From: a bacterium | GTDB lineage: Bacteria > Chloroflexota > Anaerolineae > Caldilineales > Caldilineaceae | Assembly: GCA_016124945.1 (NCBI GenBank) | Contig: WGMT01000002.1 | Span: forward strand, 23,868-87,867 | Direction of reading: 5' to 3' | Length of the DNA stretch: 64,000 bases | Shown here: piece by piece, positions 9,315 through 20,700 of the stretch | Layout: each line of letters begins with the position of its first letter | How positions within the stretch are numbered: position 1 is the first letter of the stretch | Translations under genes and position numbers: made by a program | The notes under the pieces: generated by a model | The model's input: the letters and a program-made list of their open reading frames with translations, nothing else | Databases searched by the model: none | Told to the model about the DNA's origin: nothing

Positions 9315-11432
9315 CTATTCTGCTTCGTCTTCTCTTCCGCGTTGGCGCAGATCTTGGGCGATCTCGCCGGCCACGGCGGGCACATAGTTGCCGGCGAAAC
9401 CGTGTCCCTTGCCTTTGCCGACGCTCTTGACCTTGGAGTTCTTCGATCCACCGATGCCAAGGGCCACATCTCGCTTGCGTCCCACTTCGGAGTAGGTGCC
9501 CACGAACATGCTCACCACATCTTGTCCGCCCACAAACATCTTGAAGTCCAAGAAGGCGGAAGGATAGAGCACAGCATTGCCGGCATAGATCAGTTGGATG
9601 TATTGATTCATCTGCTCCTGGGCCTTCTTATCGGCAAAGGCTTTGAGCGTGTCCTTAACAAGCTCCTTTGTCCTGAGGCCGGGTATCGGGTTGTTCTGCC
9701 AGAAGGCTTTGATGCGGGCGAAATCGGTTCTTGTGATCTCGGGCAAATACTCTTTGGAAAGTTTTTTGTGGACGATGCGCACGGCGTTGTCCGTCTTGAT
9801 GGTGCCGCGGCTGTGGGCGGAGACGGTGACCCGTTTCCCGCGGTGGACGGCGTCGAGCATGATCTCTTCCTGGCGGCGGGTGGCCTGGTCTTTGATCTGC
9901 AACTTGCCTTTGATGCAGTCGAAGACGTCGACCAGCGGGTTGCCGCGCTGGGCGCTATAGGTGTAGAGCACATCGACGGCTTCCTGTTCCAGGGCCACGT
10001 CGTTTTCGCCGCCGATCTCTTCGTTGAGATTGTCTTGCAGGGCGACTGCGCTCATAATGCCCGCTTTCGGGGCCACATTCATGCCATTGATGTGGGTGAC
10101 TTTCGGGAACCAGTTGCCCAGAGAAATGGGTGCCGTGTATTCGGTGACAATCGGGGCGCTGCCCTTGAAGCCGGTGACGATACCGGTGGCGTAGTAGACG
10201 ACGTTTCCATCTTCGACGTGTCGTTCCACTTGCTCAACTTTGCGGTTGGGCGCTCTACCCGAGACACGATACTGGGTACTGTCAAAGTCGCCAAAATCAG
10301 AGCCATATTTGTTCTTGCGGTGGTTTTGTTTCTCGCCCAGTTCGACTCCCTGTTCGCGAACATTGTCCTCGACGCTCCATTCGCCGATCTCGTGTAGCGT
10401 GCTGACCGCGGAATTGCGCAGGATCATGACGCCGGCCTTTTGTGGGCCTTGGGCTTCTTTACTCGATAGATAGCTATCGATGGCGGTGAGCAGTTCGGAG
10501 AGGATGAGCCGATCATGACCGAACGTGCTGATCTTCTTCATGGTCTTGTCAATTTTTTCGAGGCGTTTGCTTCGTTTGCCCGGGGTCTGCTGGGTGAAGG
10601 CATCTCTGCTCATCAGACGCTGAACGGTGAGATGATCGCCGCTTTGTTGGCGGATGGCCGGCAGTGTGCGCCGTTGCACCCCGCTCCCCGCCTGCTGGAC
10701 GGTGTGGGTGAGTTCATGCGCGATTAGTTTCTGGCCTGTGGTGCTGCCAGGATTGTACTCGCCACGCTTGAAGAAGATGTCGTTGCCGGTGGTGAAGGCG
10801 CGGGCGTTGAGGCTGCGGTTGAGGATGTCGGCCTGGTTGCCGTTGTGGACGCGCACGTTGCTGAAGTTGGCGCCGAAGCCTGCCTCCATGCGGCTAAGCA
10901 CGCTTTTTTGCAGTGGTTTGCCACCCCCGCGCGCCGACTGAATCTGTTGGGCTACGCTGCTTTCTACTTCGCCGCCTTCGGGGCCATGCAAGGGTTGGCG
11001 CTGAACGTCGCCGCTTTGAAACGCCGGGCGAGATGACAGTACCAGGCGTTGGGCTCTCTGCACGCTCATCGGCTCGAACGGTGTCGTGGCTTCTGCTTGC
11101 TGTTCGCTCTCGGCCTCTGTGCGTTTGGGTTGGACAGGCATGGTGCTGGTTGAACGTACCACCTGCTCGGCCACCCGATCTGCCTCTGCCTCGTAACGAT
11201 CCGCCGCCGGCCCGAGGGTCAGCTTCGCCTGCAAAATGGGGCGCAGTAGATGGGTTGTGGCGCGATTGCCTACCGACCGTTGCAGCACATTGACATCCTG
11301 CGCTGAGAGCGAATGGGGATCGAGTTGGGCACGCTGGAGCACGTGTTGGGCGGTGGTTTCCTGGAACTGGCCGGCTGCCTTATGTGTTGACGCTGAACGT
11401 TCCGCTGTCTGCTGCCGACGCGACTGAATCAT
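9315..11432 (-). CDS. DUF4157 protein with possible alpha/beta-hydrolase C-terminal domain
   Basis: A 705-residue protein. The N-terminal 120 residues are polar and Gln-rich with no signal peptide. Residues about 165-250 form a DUF4157 domain (FGANFSNVRVH, then GNDIFF) ending in the metalloprotease-like motif H239-E-L-T-H243. In other genomes this domain is often fused to toxins carried by extracellular contractile injection systems. The remaining 450 residues match no family I recognise by eye, but VSAHS541RGT resembles a lipase nucleophile elbow, GGQD638VVSMF resembles the post-strand Asp, and H677GFAGNY resembles the catalytic His segment. This is a pattern-based proposal only. The start at 11432 (purine-rich AGAAAG 8 nt upstream) gives the N-terminus usual for the family; an in-frame ATG at 11504 would add 24 residues. 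No sheath, tube or baseplate genes are nearby. Palindromic repeats flank the gene on both sides. Confidence 0.75.
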   Translation of the reverse strand: MIQSRRQQTAERSASTHKAAGQFQETTAQHVLQRAQLDPHSLSAQDVNVLQRSVGNRATTHLLRPILQAKLTLGPAADRYEAEADRVAEQVVRSTSTMPVQPKRTEAESEQQAEATTPFEPMSVQRAQRLVLSSRPAFQSGDVQRQPLHGPEGGEVESSVAQQIQSARGGGKPLQKSVLSRMEAGFGANFSNVRVHNGNQADILNRSLNARAFTTGNDIFFKRGEYNPGSTTGQKLIAHELTHTVQQAGSGVQRRTLPAIRQQSGDHLTVQRLMSRDAFTQQTPGKRSKRLEKIDKTMKKISTFGHDRLILSELLTAIDSYLSSKEAQGPQKAGVMILRNSAVSTLHEIGEWSVEDNVREQGVELGEKQNHRKNKYGSDFGDFDSTQYRVSGRAPNRKVEQVERHVEDGNVVYYATGIVTGFKGSAPIVTEYTAPISLGNWFPKVTHINGMNVAPKAGIMSAVALQDNLNEEIGGENDVALEQEAVDVLYTYSAQRGNPLVDVFDCIKGKLQIKDQATRRQEEIMLDAVHRGKRVTVSAHSRGTIKTDNAVRIVHKKLSKEYLPEITRTDFARIKAFWQNNPIPGLRTKELVKDTLKAFADKKAQEQMNQYIQLIYAGNAVLYPSAFLDFKMFVGGQDVVSMFVGTYSEVGRKRDVALGIGGSKNSKVKSVGKGKGHGFAGNYVPAVAGEIAQDLRQRGREDEAE

Positions 11433-11755
11433 GAGAAAATCTTTCTGTGGATATGGTAGATGCCAGGGGGCGCCGGTTGGGTGCCTGATTCGTTTGGACG
11501 TCATTTAGGCCGATCCTGCGCCTGGATGGTTGTGTCCGTTCTCACAAAGTTAGAGGGCGTTGTCAAAGACTATACTACATATTCAATGTTGCTAAGATAA
11601 GCAGTGTGGCCGACTGTTGTAGGTCAATGTCGTTAAGTTATCTGCGGAGTGAGCACGCCTTCGTGCGGCTCCACACCGGAAGAGCCGCACGAAGGCGTGC
11701 TCACTCCGCAGATATTCGAGTGTCGGTCGCTGAACTGAATGACGTTGATCACACC
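11433..11755. other. Intergenic region between DUF4157 gene and giant beta-helix gene
   Basis: This stretch of about 320 bp holds the 5' leader of the DUF4157 gene, an A/T-rich patch near 11560-11605 in which TATAGT on the minus strand (11569-11574) could be a -10 element without a clear -35, and palindromic repeat copy B. No gene is visible. Confidence 0.5.
11625..11735. repeat. Palindromic repeat family 1, copy B
   Basis: This 111-nt element has the same ends and layout as copy A at 9146-9253. Its stem arms (about 11639-11671 and 11682-11714) are nearly perfect. Compared with copy A the stem interior reads GCCTTCGTGC rather than GCCCACGTGC, and the opposite arm changes to keep pairing. It starts about 20 nt past the stop of the giant gene that reads toward it and is a likely terminator for that gene. 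Confidence 0.85.
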
Positions 11756-14700
11756 CTACCGCGCCCAAACCCTCACATTGTCGATGCCCCAACTTTCGTC
11801 TTCGATGATCTGCAAAGACGACCCCGTGAAGTCGAGGACGAGCGTCGGATCGCTGTGCTCGAAGGTGAGGCGGATGCGGTAGACGGCGTCCATGGGCATG
11901 CCCTGGAAGGCGTAACCCAGGCTGTTGACGGCGCTGGCGCCGGTCTGCGCTGCTGAATTCTCTGTTGGGTAGTTCTGTGTGCCGCCAGGCCAGTTGGAGA
12001 AGGTGGCATCGAGCAAGGTGACGCCGTCGCTCTGCACACGGAAGATGTCCGGGCCGATACGGACATCAACCAGTTCCGGGCTGAAGTCGGCTGCACCGGC
12101 GCGGACGCGTTGTTCCTCTGGCGAAAGGGTTTCTGCGATCTGCCTCTGGTTGCCATCCCACGAGCGGATGACGTAGAGATCGAACTCGACGGTCACCTGG
12201 GTGTGGGCGGGCAGGTTGCCCACGGTGAGGCTCACCGTCTCGTTGCCGAACTCGCCGAGGAACTTCTGCCCGTTGGGCGCGCTGGTCACCGGGCCTACGC
12301 TCCAGCCCTGGGCATCGTCTTCGAAGTCGTTGGTGTAAGACGGCATGGCGTTCATGACACCGGGCAAGAAGTTGAAATGCTCGGCAGGCAGCACGCGCCA
12401 GCCAAACGAGATGAAGACACTCTCCATACCGTCGGAGACATGAATCGTCACGGCATAGTCGCCTGGTGTGATAGGCGCGCCTGAGATGACGCCGGTTTCG
12501 GTGTTGAGCGTCAATCCCGCCGGCAGCCCTTCCGGGGTGAAACTGAGGGTGTCGCCGTCAGGATCCTGGGCGACGATGGCTAGTGTCACTGCCTGCCCGA
12601 CAGTGCTCTCCTGGTCGCCGGGATTGATGACGGTGGGGGGATTGCCTGCACCAATGGCAACACTGGTTGGCGTCGGTGTGGCCGTGGGCGTTTCTGTCGG
12701 TGTGGCCGTGGGCGTTTCTGTCGGCGTCTCCGTTGGCGTGGCCGTGGGTGTTTCGGTTGGTGTGGCCGTGGGCGTTTCTGTCGGCGTCTCCGTTGGCGTG
12801 GCCGTGGGTGTTTCGGTTGGCGTGGCCGTCGGCGTTGGCGTGGCGGCGATGACTGTGACGACAGTCGTGTAGTCGGTGAAGCCGCCGTCCTTGTCGGCAA
12901 TGCGGCCACGGACGGTGCGACTGCTGACGCCGCTCAAGTAGTCGGCAGGGACTGTCACCGACGGGCTGATTACATCGGTCACTTCGAAGACGTTGTCATT
13001 GTCGAAGTCGAAGCTGTAGCGGAAGCCCGCCGTCAGATCGGCCAGGGACGCGTCGTCCTGCCCGCTGAAGGTGACGGTGGCCGTCGTACCTTCGTCCGCC
13101 GGGCCGTTGTTGGCGAAGACCGCTGTCGGCGCCACATTCGTCACCGTCACGCGTACGCTGCCGGTGATCAGCGAAGTCTGCGTGCTGGTCACCGCCGCCG
13201 TGTTGACCGTCGTCTGTGGTCCGTCGTCGGTCGTCACGCTGTAGGTGTAGGTTACCGCGCCACCCGCGGCCAGGGTCAACCCGTCCGCCAGGGTGCCGGT
13301 CATGTCGTCGGTGACGGTGACGCCGGTGGCCTGGCTTGCGCCGACGTTGGCGACGACGACGGTGTAGGTCACCGTGCCGCCTTCGGCGATGACGGTTGGT
13401 TCAGCCGTCTTCGCGATGGTAAGCGCCGGTCTACTCAGAACGGTCGTCTCGACGGTGGCGCTGACGCTGCCCGCGGCGTTCGTGGCGGTGACGGTGGCGG
13501 TGTAGACGCCCGCTGCGGCGTAGGTGTGGCTGGCCTGTGCGCCGACGCCGCTGTTGCCGACGCCGAAGTCCCAGGTGTAGGTGACATTGCTGCCGCCGCT
13601 GATGGTGGCAGTGAAGGCCGTGCTCTGGCCGAGGACGGTCGGGCTGTTGCTTTCGGCGCTCAGGCCGCTGACCGCCACATCGCCCACGGTGACGATGACC
13701 GTATCCGGCGCTCCGCCCAGGCCGAAACTGTCGGTGACGGTGAGGGTGAAGGTGATCACCGTCGGCGTTGCCGGTGCGCTGAAGGTCGGGCTGACCGCGC
13801 TGCTGTCGCTCAGGCTTACCGACGGGCCACCGCTCTGCACCCAGCCGTAGCTGAGGGGCAGGTGGTTGTCGGCGTCGCTGGAGCCGCTGCCGTCAAGGGT
13901 GACGAGTGTATCGACATTCACCGTCTGGTCATCGCCCGCGTCCGCTGTGGGCGCGGTGTTGGTGACGGTGACGGTCAGCGTGTCGCAACCCTGGCCGCTG
14001 TCGTCGTCGGTGACACAGATTTCGACGCTGAAGACGCCGGTGGCGGTGTAGGTATGGCCGGCGCTGATGGTGCCGCCGTCGATGACGCCATTGGCGCTGC
14101 TGCTGTCACCCCAATCCACGATTGCCGTGTGGGTGTCGGCGCTGCCGGGGTCGGCGAAGGTGGCGGTGACCGTCACCGGGCCGCCCAGGGTGATGGTTTG
14201 GCTCGTGCCCGCGGTGACGGTTGGCGCCACGTTGTTCACGGTGACAGACGTTTCCGCCGCGCCGGTGTGGACGCCGTCTTCGTCGATCACGTCGATGCGG
14301 ATGTCGTAGTTGCCGTCTTCGGCGTAGACGTGGGTGAGGGTTGCGCCCACACTGTAGGTGATCACTGCACCGTCGCCCCAGGTCACCACGTAGCCGGTGA
14401 CGGTGTCATCGCCGGGGTCGTTGATCAGGCCTAGGGTGAGGGTGAAGGTGCTGCCTTCGTCCACGTTGGGCGCGCTGCGCTGGACGGCCAGCGTCGGTGC
14501 GACATTGTTCACGGTGACGCTGACACTGTGGGTGATCAGCGACGTCTGCGCGCTGGTCACCGCCGCCGTGTTGACCGTCGTCTGCGGTCCGTCGTCGGTG
14601 GTCACGCTGTAAGTGTAGGTGACCACCTCACCCGCGGCCAGGGTGACACCGTCTGCCAGCGTGCCGGTCATGTCGTCGGTGACGGTGACACTGGTTGCCG

Positions 14701-17700
14701 AACTGCCTCCGACGTTGGCGACGACGACGGTGTAGGTCACCGCGCCGCCTTCGTCGATGACGGCGACGTTGGCCGTCTTTTCAATCGTGAGGACAGGCGC
14801 GTCCACGATCTGAAGCGAGGCGGCGCTGCTGTTGTTGGTGGGTGTGATGTCGTTGCCGGCTGTGATAGTGGCGGTGTTGGTGATGGTGCTGCTGTAGAGC
14901 GCCAGATCGTCGCTGAGGACACCGGTCAACGTGATGACGCCGCCCACGCCGGGGGCCAGATCGCCCACCGTCCACGCCAGGTTGGGCGCGGCGCTGGTTT
15001 GGGTGATGGTGACGCCGCTGCTGATGACGCCGTCGATGGTCACACTGACCGGCACACTGTCGCCGATGACGACGCCGTCGGCGGTATTCGGTCCGCTGTT
15101 GGAGAAGCTAAGGGTGTAGGTAATGGCGTCGCCGGGTTTTGCACTGGAGGGCGTCACTGTTTTTGTGATGGCTACGTCGCCTGGCTGAACTTCATACGCA
15201 CCCAAATCGCAATTCAATGAACGTGGCGCACCACGCTGATCGACGGTGGGGCAGTAGGTGCTGTCTCCCTGATCGACGGCTGCGCTGTACCCGAAGAGGG
15301 CGAACGTTTCGGTTGGACCGCCGTTGTCGCGTAAGGGCATCAGACCTGGAATGCCGCTAAACGATGCACTGCAACTGCCGTCCTGGATCCAGTTATTGCT
15401 GTTTGTGGCGAGCGTGCCCCCACCCGTATTCAAACAAGTGGGAAGCCTGCTACCAACCATGATGTTGTTGGCGAGGTGGAACGCGCCCTGTCGGTTGGCA
15501 ATGGCCGCGCCGTTCGGGGACGTGTTCTCGACAAAGGTATTGTTGTCGGCGAACAGTGTGCCCACATGATTATAGATTGCTCCGCCCATATTGCCTGCTT
15601 GGTTGTAGGCGAACGTGCTGTTGGTGACGACAGTGTCACCGACCCAAGACCGAGAAATCGCTCCGCCGAAAGTGTTGAACGATGTGTTGCTCACAAAAGT
15701 ACTGTTGTGAACCGACACCGTACCGATACCGTTTGTGTGGATTGCCCCTCCTTCCCAGGTTGCTCTGTTGCCGGCAAAGGTGCTGTCCGTCACCACAATA
15801 TTGCTTGATCCCCTTGTGAATATAACGCCGCCATTGCCACCGACTGCCTGGTTATCGGTGAAAATGCTATTTGTCACGGTCATGCTGCGTGCCTGGTCGA
15901 TGCGAATGCTACCGCCGTCTGTCCCTGGATTCCCGTCGACGAATTGGAGGCTGTCGAATGTCACGTCTTTGCCGGCCGTGCTGATGTAGAAATGACGGAG
16001 GGCGTTGTTGCCGCTGATGCGGATCGGCTCATCCAGCGCAGAGCCGTCAATCGTCATGCCTTTGTTGATGACCAGATGACCCGACGTCAACGTGATGGTC
16101 TGGCCGGAGAGGCTCAGGTCGAAGTCGATGACACCACCGTCACAGAGATCGGCAATGGCCTGTCGCAACGAGCCAGGGCCGCTGTCGTCGGGATTCTGTA
16201 CGGTGATGGCGTGGAAACAGGAGACGACAATCTCGACCTGCGCGCTGTTGTTTGTGGCAACTACGTCGTTGACCGCGGTAATCGTCGCCGTGTTGGTGAT
16301 GGGCCCCAGAGACGTTATCCCTCCGCTGACCGTCCCCGTCAGCGTGATGACGCCGCCTGCGCCTCTGGCTAGATCGCTGACCGTCCACACCAGGTTGGGC
16401 GCGTCGCTCGTCTGGGTAATGACAACCCCATTGCCCACGGTGCTGCTGATCACACCGTTGACGGTGACGCTCAGCGGCACGCTGTCGCTAATCACAATGC
16501 CGCCGGCTATGCCAGGACGTCTGTTGGTGAAGCTTAATGTGTAGGTGATGGGTTCACCCGGCGCCGGTATGGGGAAGTACGCGTGCTTGGTAATGGCCAG
16601 ATCCGAGTAGAGTGGCACAAACGGCGACTCATCGAAGCCGATGTCGAAGCCGCCCTGCTGCGGGCGCACATCACCGAAGAAGTCGCTGGTGATGCCGGCG
16701 TCCGTCCCCGCGTTGATGGCTTCGCTCAGGGCGGTCAGTTGGAAGTCGCCGCCGGCCGCGTCGGCGAAGGCCGCGTTGCCGGTGATGGAGTTTGTCCCTG
16801 CTGTCACCGTGCCGCTGAACGGCGTGGTCACATTGTCAAAGAGGTTGAAGTCTTCGGTCACAACGCCGTCCACGCGCTCAATGGCGATGGCGTGGCCGGC
16901 GATGAGGGTATTGGTGACGGTCACCGCGCCGTTGTTAACGTAGATGGCAGTCTCGTCCTCAATCTGAGGGCCGACAATGGTCGTGTGTAAGATGGTCAGT
17001 CGATTGTCACTGCCGCCGGTGCCCATCATAAAGATTGCACTTGACGGAACTTCGGTCGCCTGGTTACCGGTAAAGAGGGTGTTGACTATCTGCGAAGGCG
17101 AATTGATATGGCCTTGAATGTAGACACCGCCACCTCGCCTAACCGCCGTGTTGCGGATAAAGGCGCTGTTTGTGACGGTGGATGTGTTCTCCAGCACAAT
17201 TCCACCGCCGGTACGCCGAGCTATGTTCTGTGTGAAAGTCGTATCCGAAACGGTTGCCACTTGCAAGATGTATGCCCCGCCACCGTCGGTAGCTGTGTTG
17301 CGAGTGAACAGGCTACTTGAGATCGTGGCCTCATCTCGTGCATAGATCCCACCACCGGGGCCCCTGGTTGCTGTATTGCTGATAAAGGATGTCGCTGTAA
17401 TGTTGGCCGGTCGATTGACCCAAATCCCCGCGCCCTCTTCTGCTGTGTTGGTGAAGATCGATGTGTTGGTCAAGGTTAACTGCGTCTGGAAGGCATAGAT
17501 GCCGCCACCAACGGAGCTGGCGCGGTTGCCTTCAATTAACGAGTCGCTAATGTGGATTGTGCCGTTGGTGGCACGAATGCCGCCGCCGGCCCTCATGGTT
17601 GATTGGTTGTCGGCAACCGTGCTATCAACCGCGACAAACTGACCGGTAACACTGATGCCGCCACCTTCACTGGTCGCCGTGTTGCCACGTACCTCGGTGC

Positions 17701-20700
17701 TGACCAATGTCAGGCCGTTTGCAGCACGCATGCCGCCGCCCGGCCCACCGATTGCTGAGTTGTACGTGAATTGACTACTTGAGATCGTGGCCTCACCTTC
17801 CACATAGACCCCACCGCCGGCGCTGCCGGACGTATTGCTAATGAATTCGGTGCTGGTGATGTCGACTGTACTGTTGACATACGCCCCGCCGCCGCTTCTG
17901 GCTGACTGGTTGCGAATGAACGCGGTGCCGGTGATGCCCACCATGCTGTTGAGATAGGCCCCACCGCCATTACGAACGGTTGCTGTGTTGCCAATGAAGG
18001 ATGTCCTGGTAAGGTTGACAGGTCGATCGGCCCATAGCCCTCCCCCTTCACCTGCTGTGTTGGTGAGGATCAATGTGTTTGTCAGCGTCAAGGGCGACTG
18101 GAAGGCGTAGATACCGCCGCCGACGTCGATCGCACGGTTGCCTTCGATGGACGAGCCGCTGATATTCACTGTACCGTTGGTGGCGCGAATGCCGCCGCCG
18201 GAGCGCACGGTTGTCTCGTTGTCTGCAATGGTGCTATCAACGACAACAACCTGACCGGTCACGCTGATGCCGCCGCCTTCGCTGGTTGCAGAGTTGCCAC
18301 GCACCTCGCTGCTGACCAATGTTAGGCCGTTCTCCGTACGCATGCCGCCGCCCTGTCCACCCGTTGCTGAGTTGTGAGCGAATAGACTAGTGGAGATAGT
18401 GGCCGCACTACCCGCTAAGATCCCGCCGCCGACACTTGCCGTATTGCTGATAAAGGAGGTGCCGGTGATGCCGGCTGTACTGGCGACAAATGCCCCGCCG
18501 CCCCTCGCAGATGATCCGGTTGCTGCGTTGTTGTAGAGCACAACCTGGCTCAAGGTGATCGCCTGGCTGGTGTTGATGCCGGCTCCATTGCCGCCTGCAC
18601 CGGATTCAGTGGTGCGCCCATTCTGAATCGTTAGATCCTGCACCGTCAACGCCGCCGTGGCCGAGATCACGCGGCCACTGTGCAGCGCGTCCAGCGTCGT
18701 CGTCTGCACCGCGGACGGTGTGATCCAGTTCGTCGTGGTGTAGCCGCCCGCCAGCGTCAACGTCTTGGTGATGAGGGCAAGTTGCGTTGTGCCGCCCGCG
18801 TTGACCGTCCCCGCGCAATAGCCTGCGATCTTCACCATGCCGCCCGCGGACGCCGCCGCCACCGCATCGCGCACAGCCAGGCTGTCGGCGCTGCGGAAGA
18901 TGGTCGAACCATTGTCGTGGGTGGCAAAGCAGATTGGCGTCGCGAAAGGCGACTCATCGAAGCCGATGTCGAAGCCGCCCTGCTGCGGGCGCACATCGCC
19001 GAAGAAGTCGCTGGTGATGCCGGCATCTGTCCCCGCGTTGATGGCGTCGCTCAGTGCCGTGAGTTGGAAGTCGCCGCCGGCCGCGTCGGTGAAGGCTGCG
19101 CTGCCGGTGATGGAGTTTGTCCCTGCCGTCACCGTGCCGCTGAACGGCGTGGTGACGGTGTCGAAGAGGTTGAAGTCTTCGGTCACCGCGCCGTCCACGC
19201 GCTCGATGGCGATGGCCTGGTTGCTTACAATCGTATTGGTGATCTCCACCGTGCCGTCAACCACATAGATGGCTGGCCCATCTTGGGCGGAGGGGCTGGC
19301 AATCGTACTGTGCAGCAAACTCAGCCGATTGGCGCTCCCGCCGTCACCCACCATATGCAGCGCATTACCCTGATTGATATTCGACCGGTTGTTGGCAAAG
19401 AGGGTGTTGACCACCTGCGAGGGTGAGCTGATGCTGCCGAAAATCCACGCCCCGCCGCCGTCTCGCCCTGCCGTATTGCTGATAAAGGAGGTGCCGGTGA
19501 TGCTGGCCGTTTGTACAAACACCGCCCCGCCGCCCCCGCCACCTGCCGTATTGCTGATGAAGTTACTGCCGGTGGCGCTGGTCGCAGTGAAGAAATACGC
19601 CCCGCCGCCTATGCCTGCTGCCGTATTGCTGATAAAGGAGGTGCCGGTGATGCTGGCCGCGCCGACGACAATCGCCCCGCCGCCGCTGCCACCTGCCGTA
19701 TTGCTGAGGAAGGATGTGCCGGTGATACTGGCCGCGTCGCCGACAATTACCCCGGCGCCGTCGCCTGCTGCCCTATTGCTGACAAATGAACTGTTTCCGA
19801 TGTCGGCCACCAGATTGAAATACGCCCCGCCACCTTCGCCTTCTGCCGTATTGCTGAGGAAAGATGCGTCGGTGATACTGGCCTTATTGTGGACATACGC
19901 CCCGCCCCCGACGAATGCCGTATTGCTAATAAAGGAAGTGCCGGTGATGCTGGCCGCGCCGCCGACATACGCCCCGCCGCCGCTGCCACCTGCCGTGTTG
20001 CTGAGGAAGGTGGTGCTTGTGATGCTGGCCGCGCCGCCGACATACGCCCCGCCGCCGGTTCCGCTGCTTGCCGTGTTGCTGAGGAAGGTCGTGCTTGTGA
20101 TGCTGGCCGTACTATTGACAAACGCCCCACCGCCTCGAGTGCTCGACCCGGTTATGGCGTTGTTCAAAAGGATGACCTGGCTCAACGTGAGGGCCTGGTT
20201 GCTGTTGATGCCCGCACCATGCCCGGCTGTACTATCAGCCGTGGTGCGCCCGTTCTGGATCGTCAGATCTTGCACGGTCAACGCCGCCGTGGCCGAGATG
20301 ACGCGGCCACTTTGCAGCGCGTCCAATGTGGTCGTCTGTACTGCGGACGGGGTGATCCAGTTCGTCGTCGTGTAGCCACCGGCCAGGCTGATAGGCTGCG
20401 TCACGAGGACAAGCTGATCGGTGCCGCCCTCGTTGACTGTCCCCGCGCAGGTGCCGGCGATGCGCACCGTGCCGCCCGCAGACGCCGCCGCCACCGCAGC
20501 GCGCACAGCCAGGCTGTCGGCGCTGCGGAAGATGGTCGAACCATTGTCGTGGGTGGCAAAGCAGATTGGCGTTGCGAACGGCGACTCGTCGAAGCCGATG
20601 TCGAAGCCGCCCTGCTGCGGGCGCACATCGCCGAAAAAGTCGCTGGTGATGCCAGCGTCCGTCCCCGCGTTGATGGCGGCGCTGGCTGCCGTCAGTTGGA

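Noticed and set aside
9255..10397. Long plus-strand open frame opposite the DUF4157 gene
   Set aside because: It has no family resemblance, lies fully antisense to a gene with clear domains, and arises from GC-rich codon bias.
9315..11432. A full contractile injection system around the DUF4157 gene
   Set aside because: No sheath, tube, baseplate or AAA ATPase gene of such systems is present within the window.
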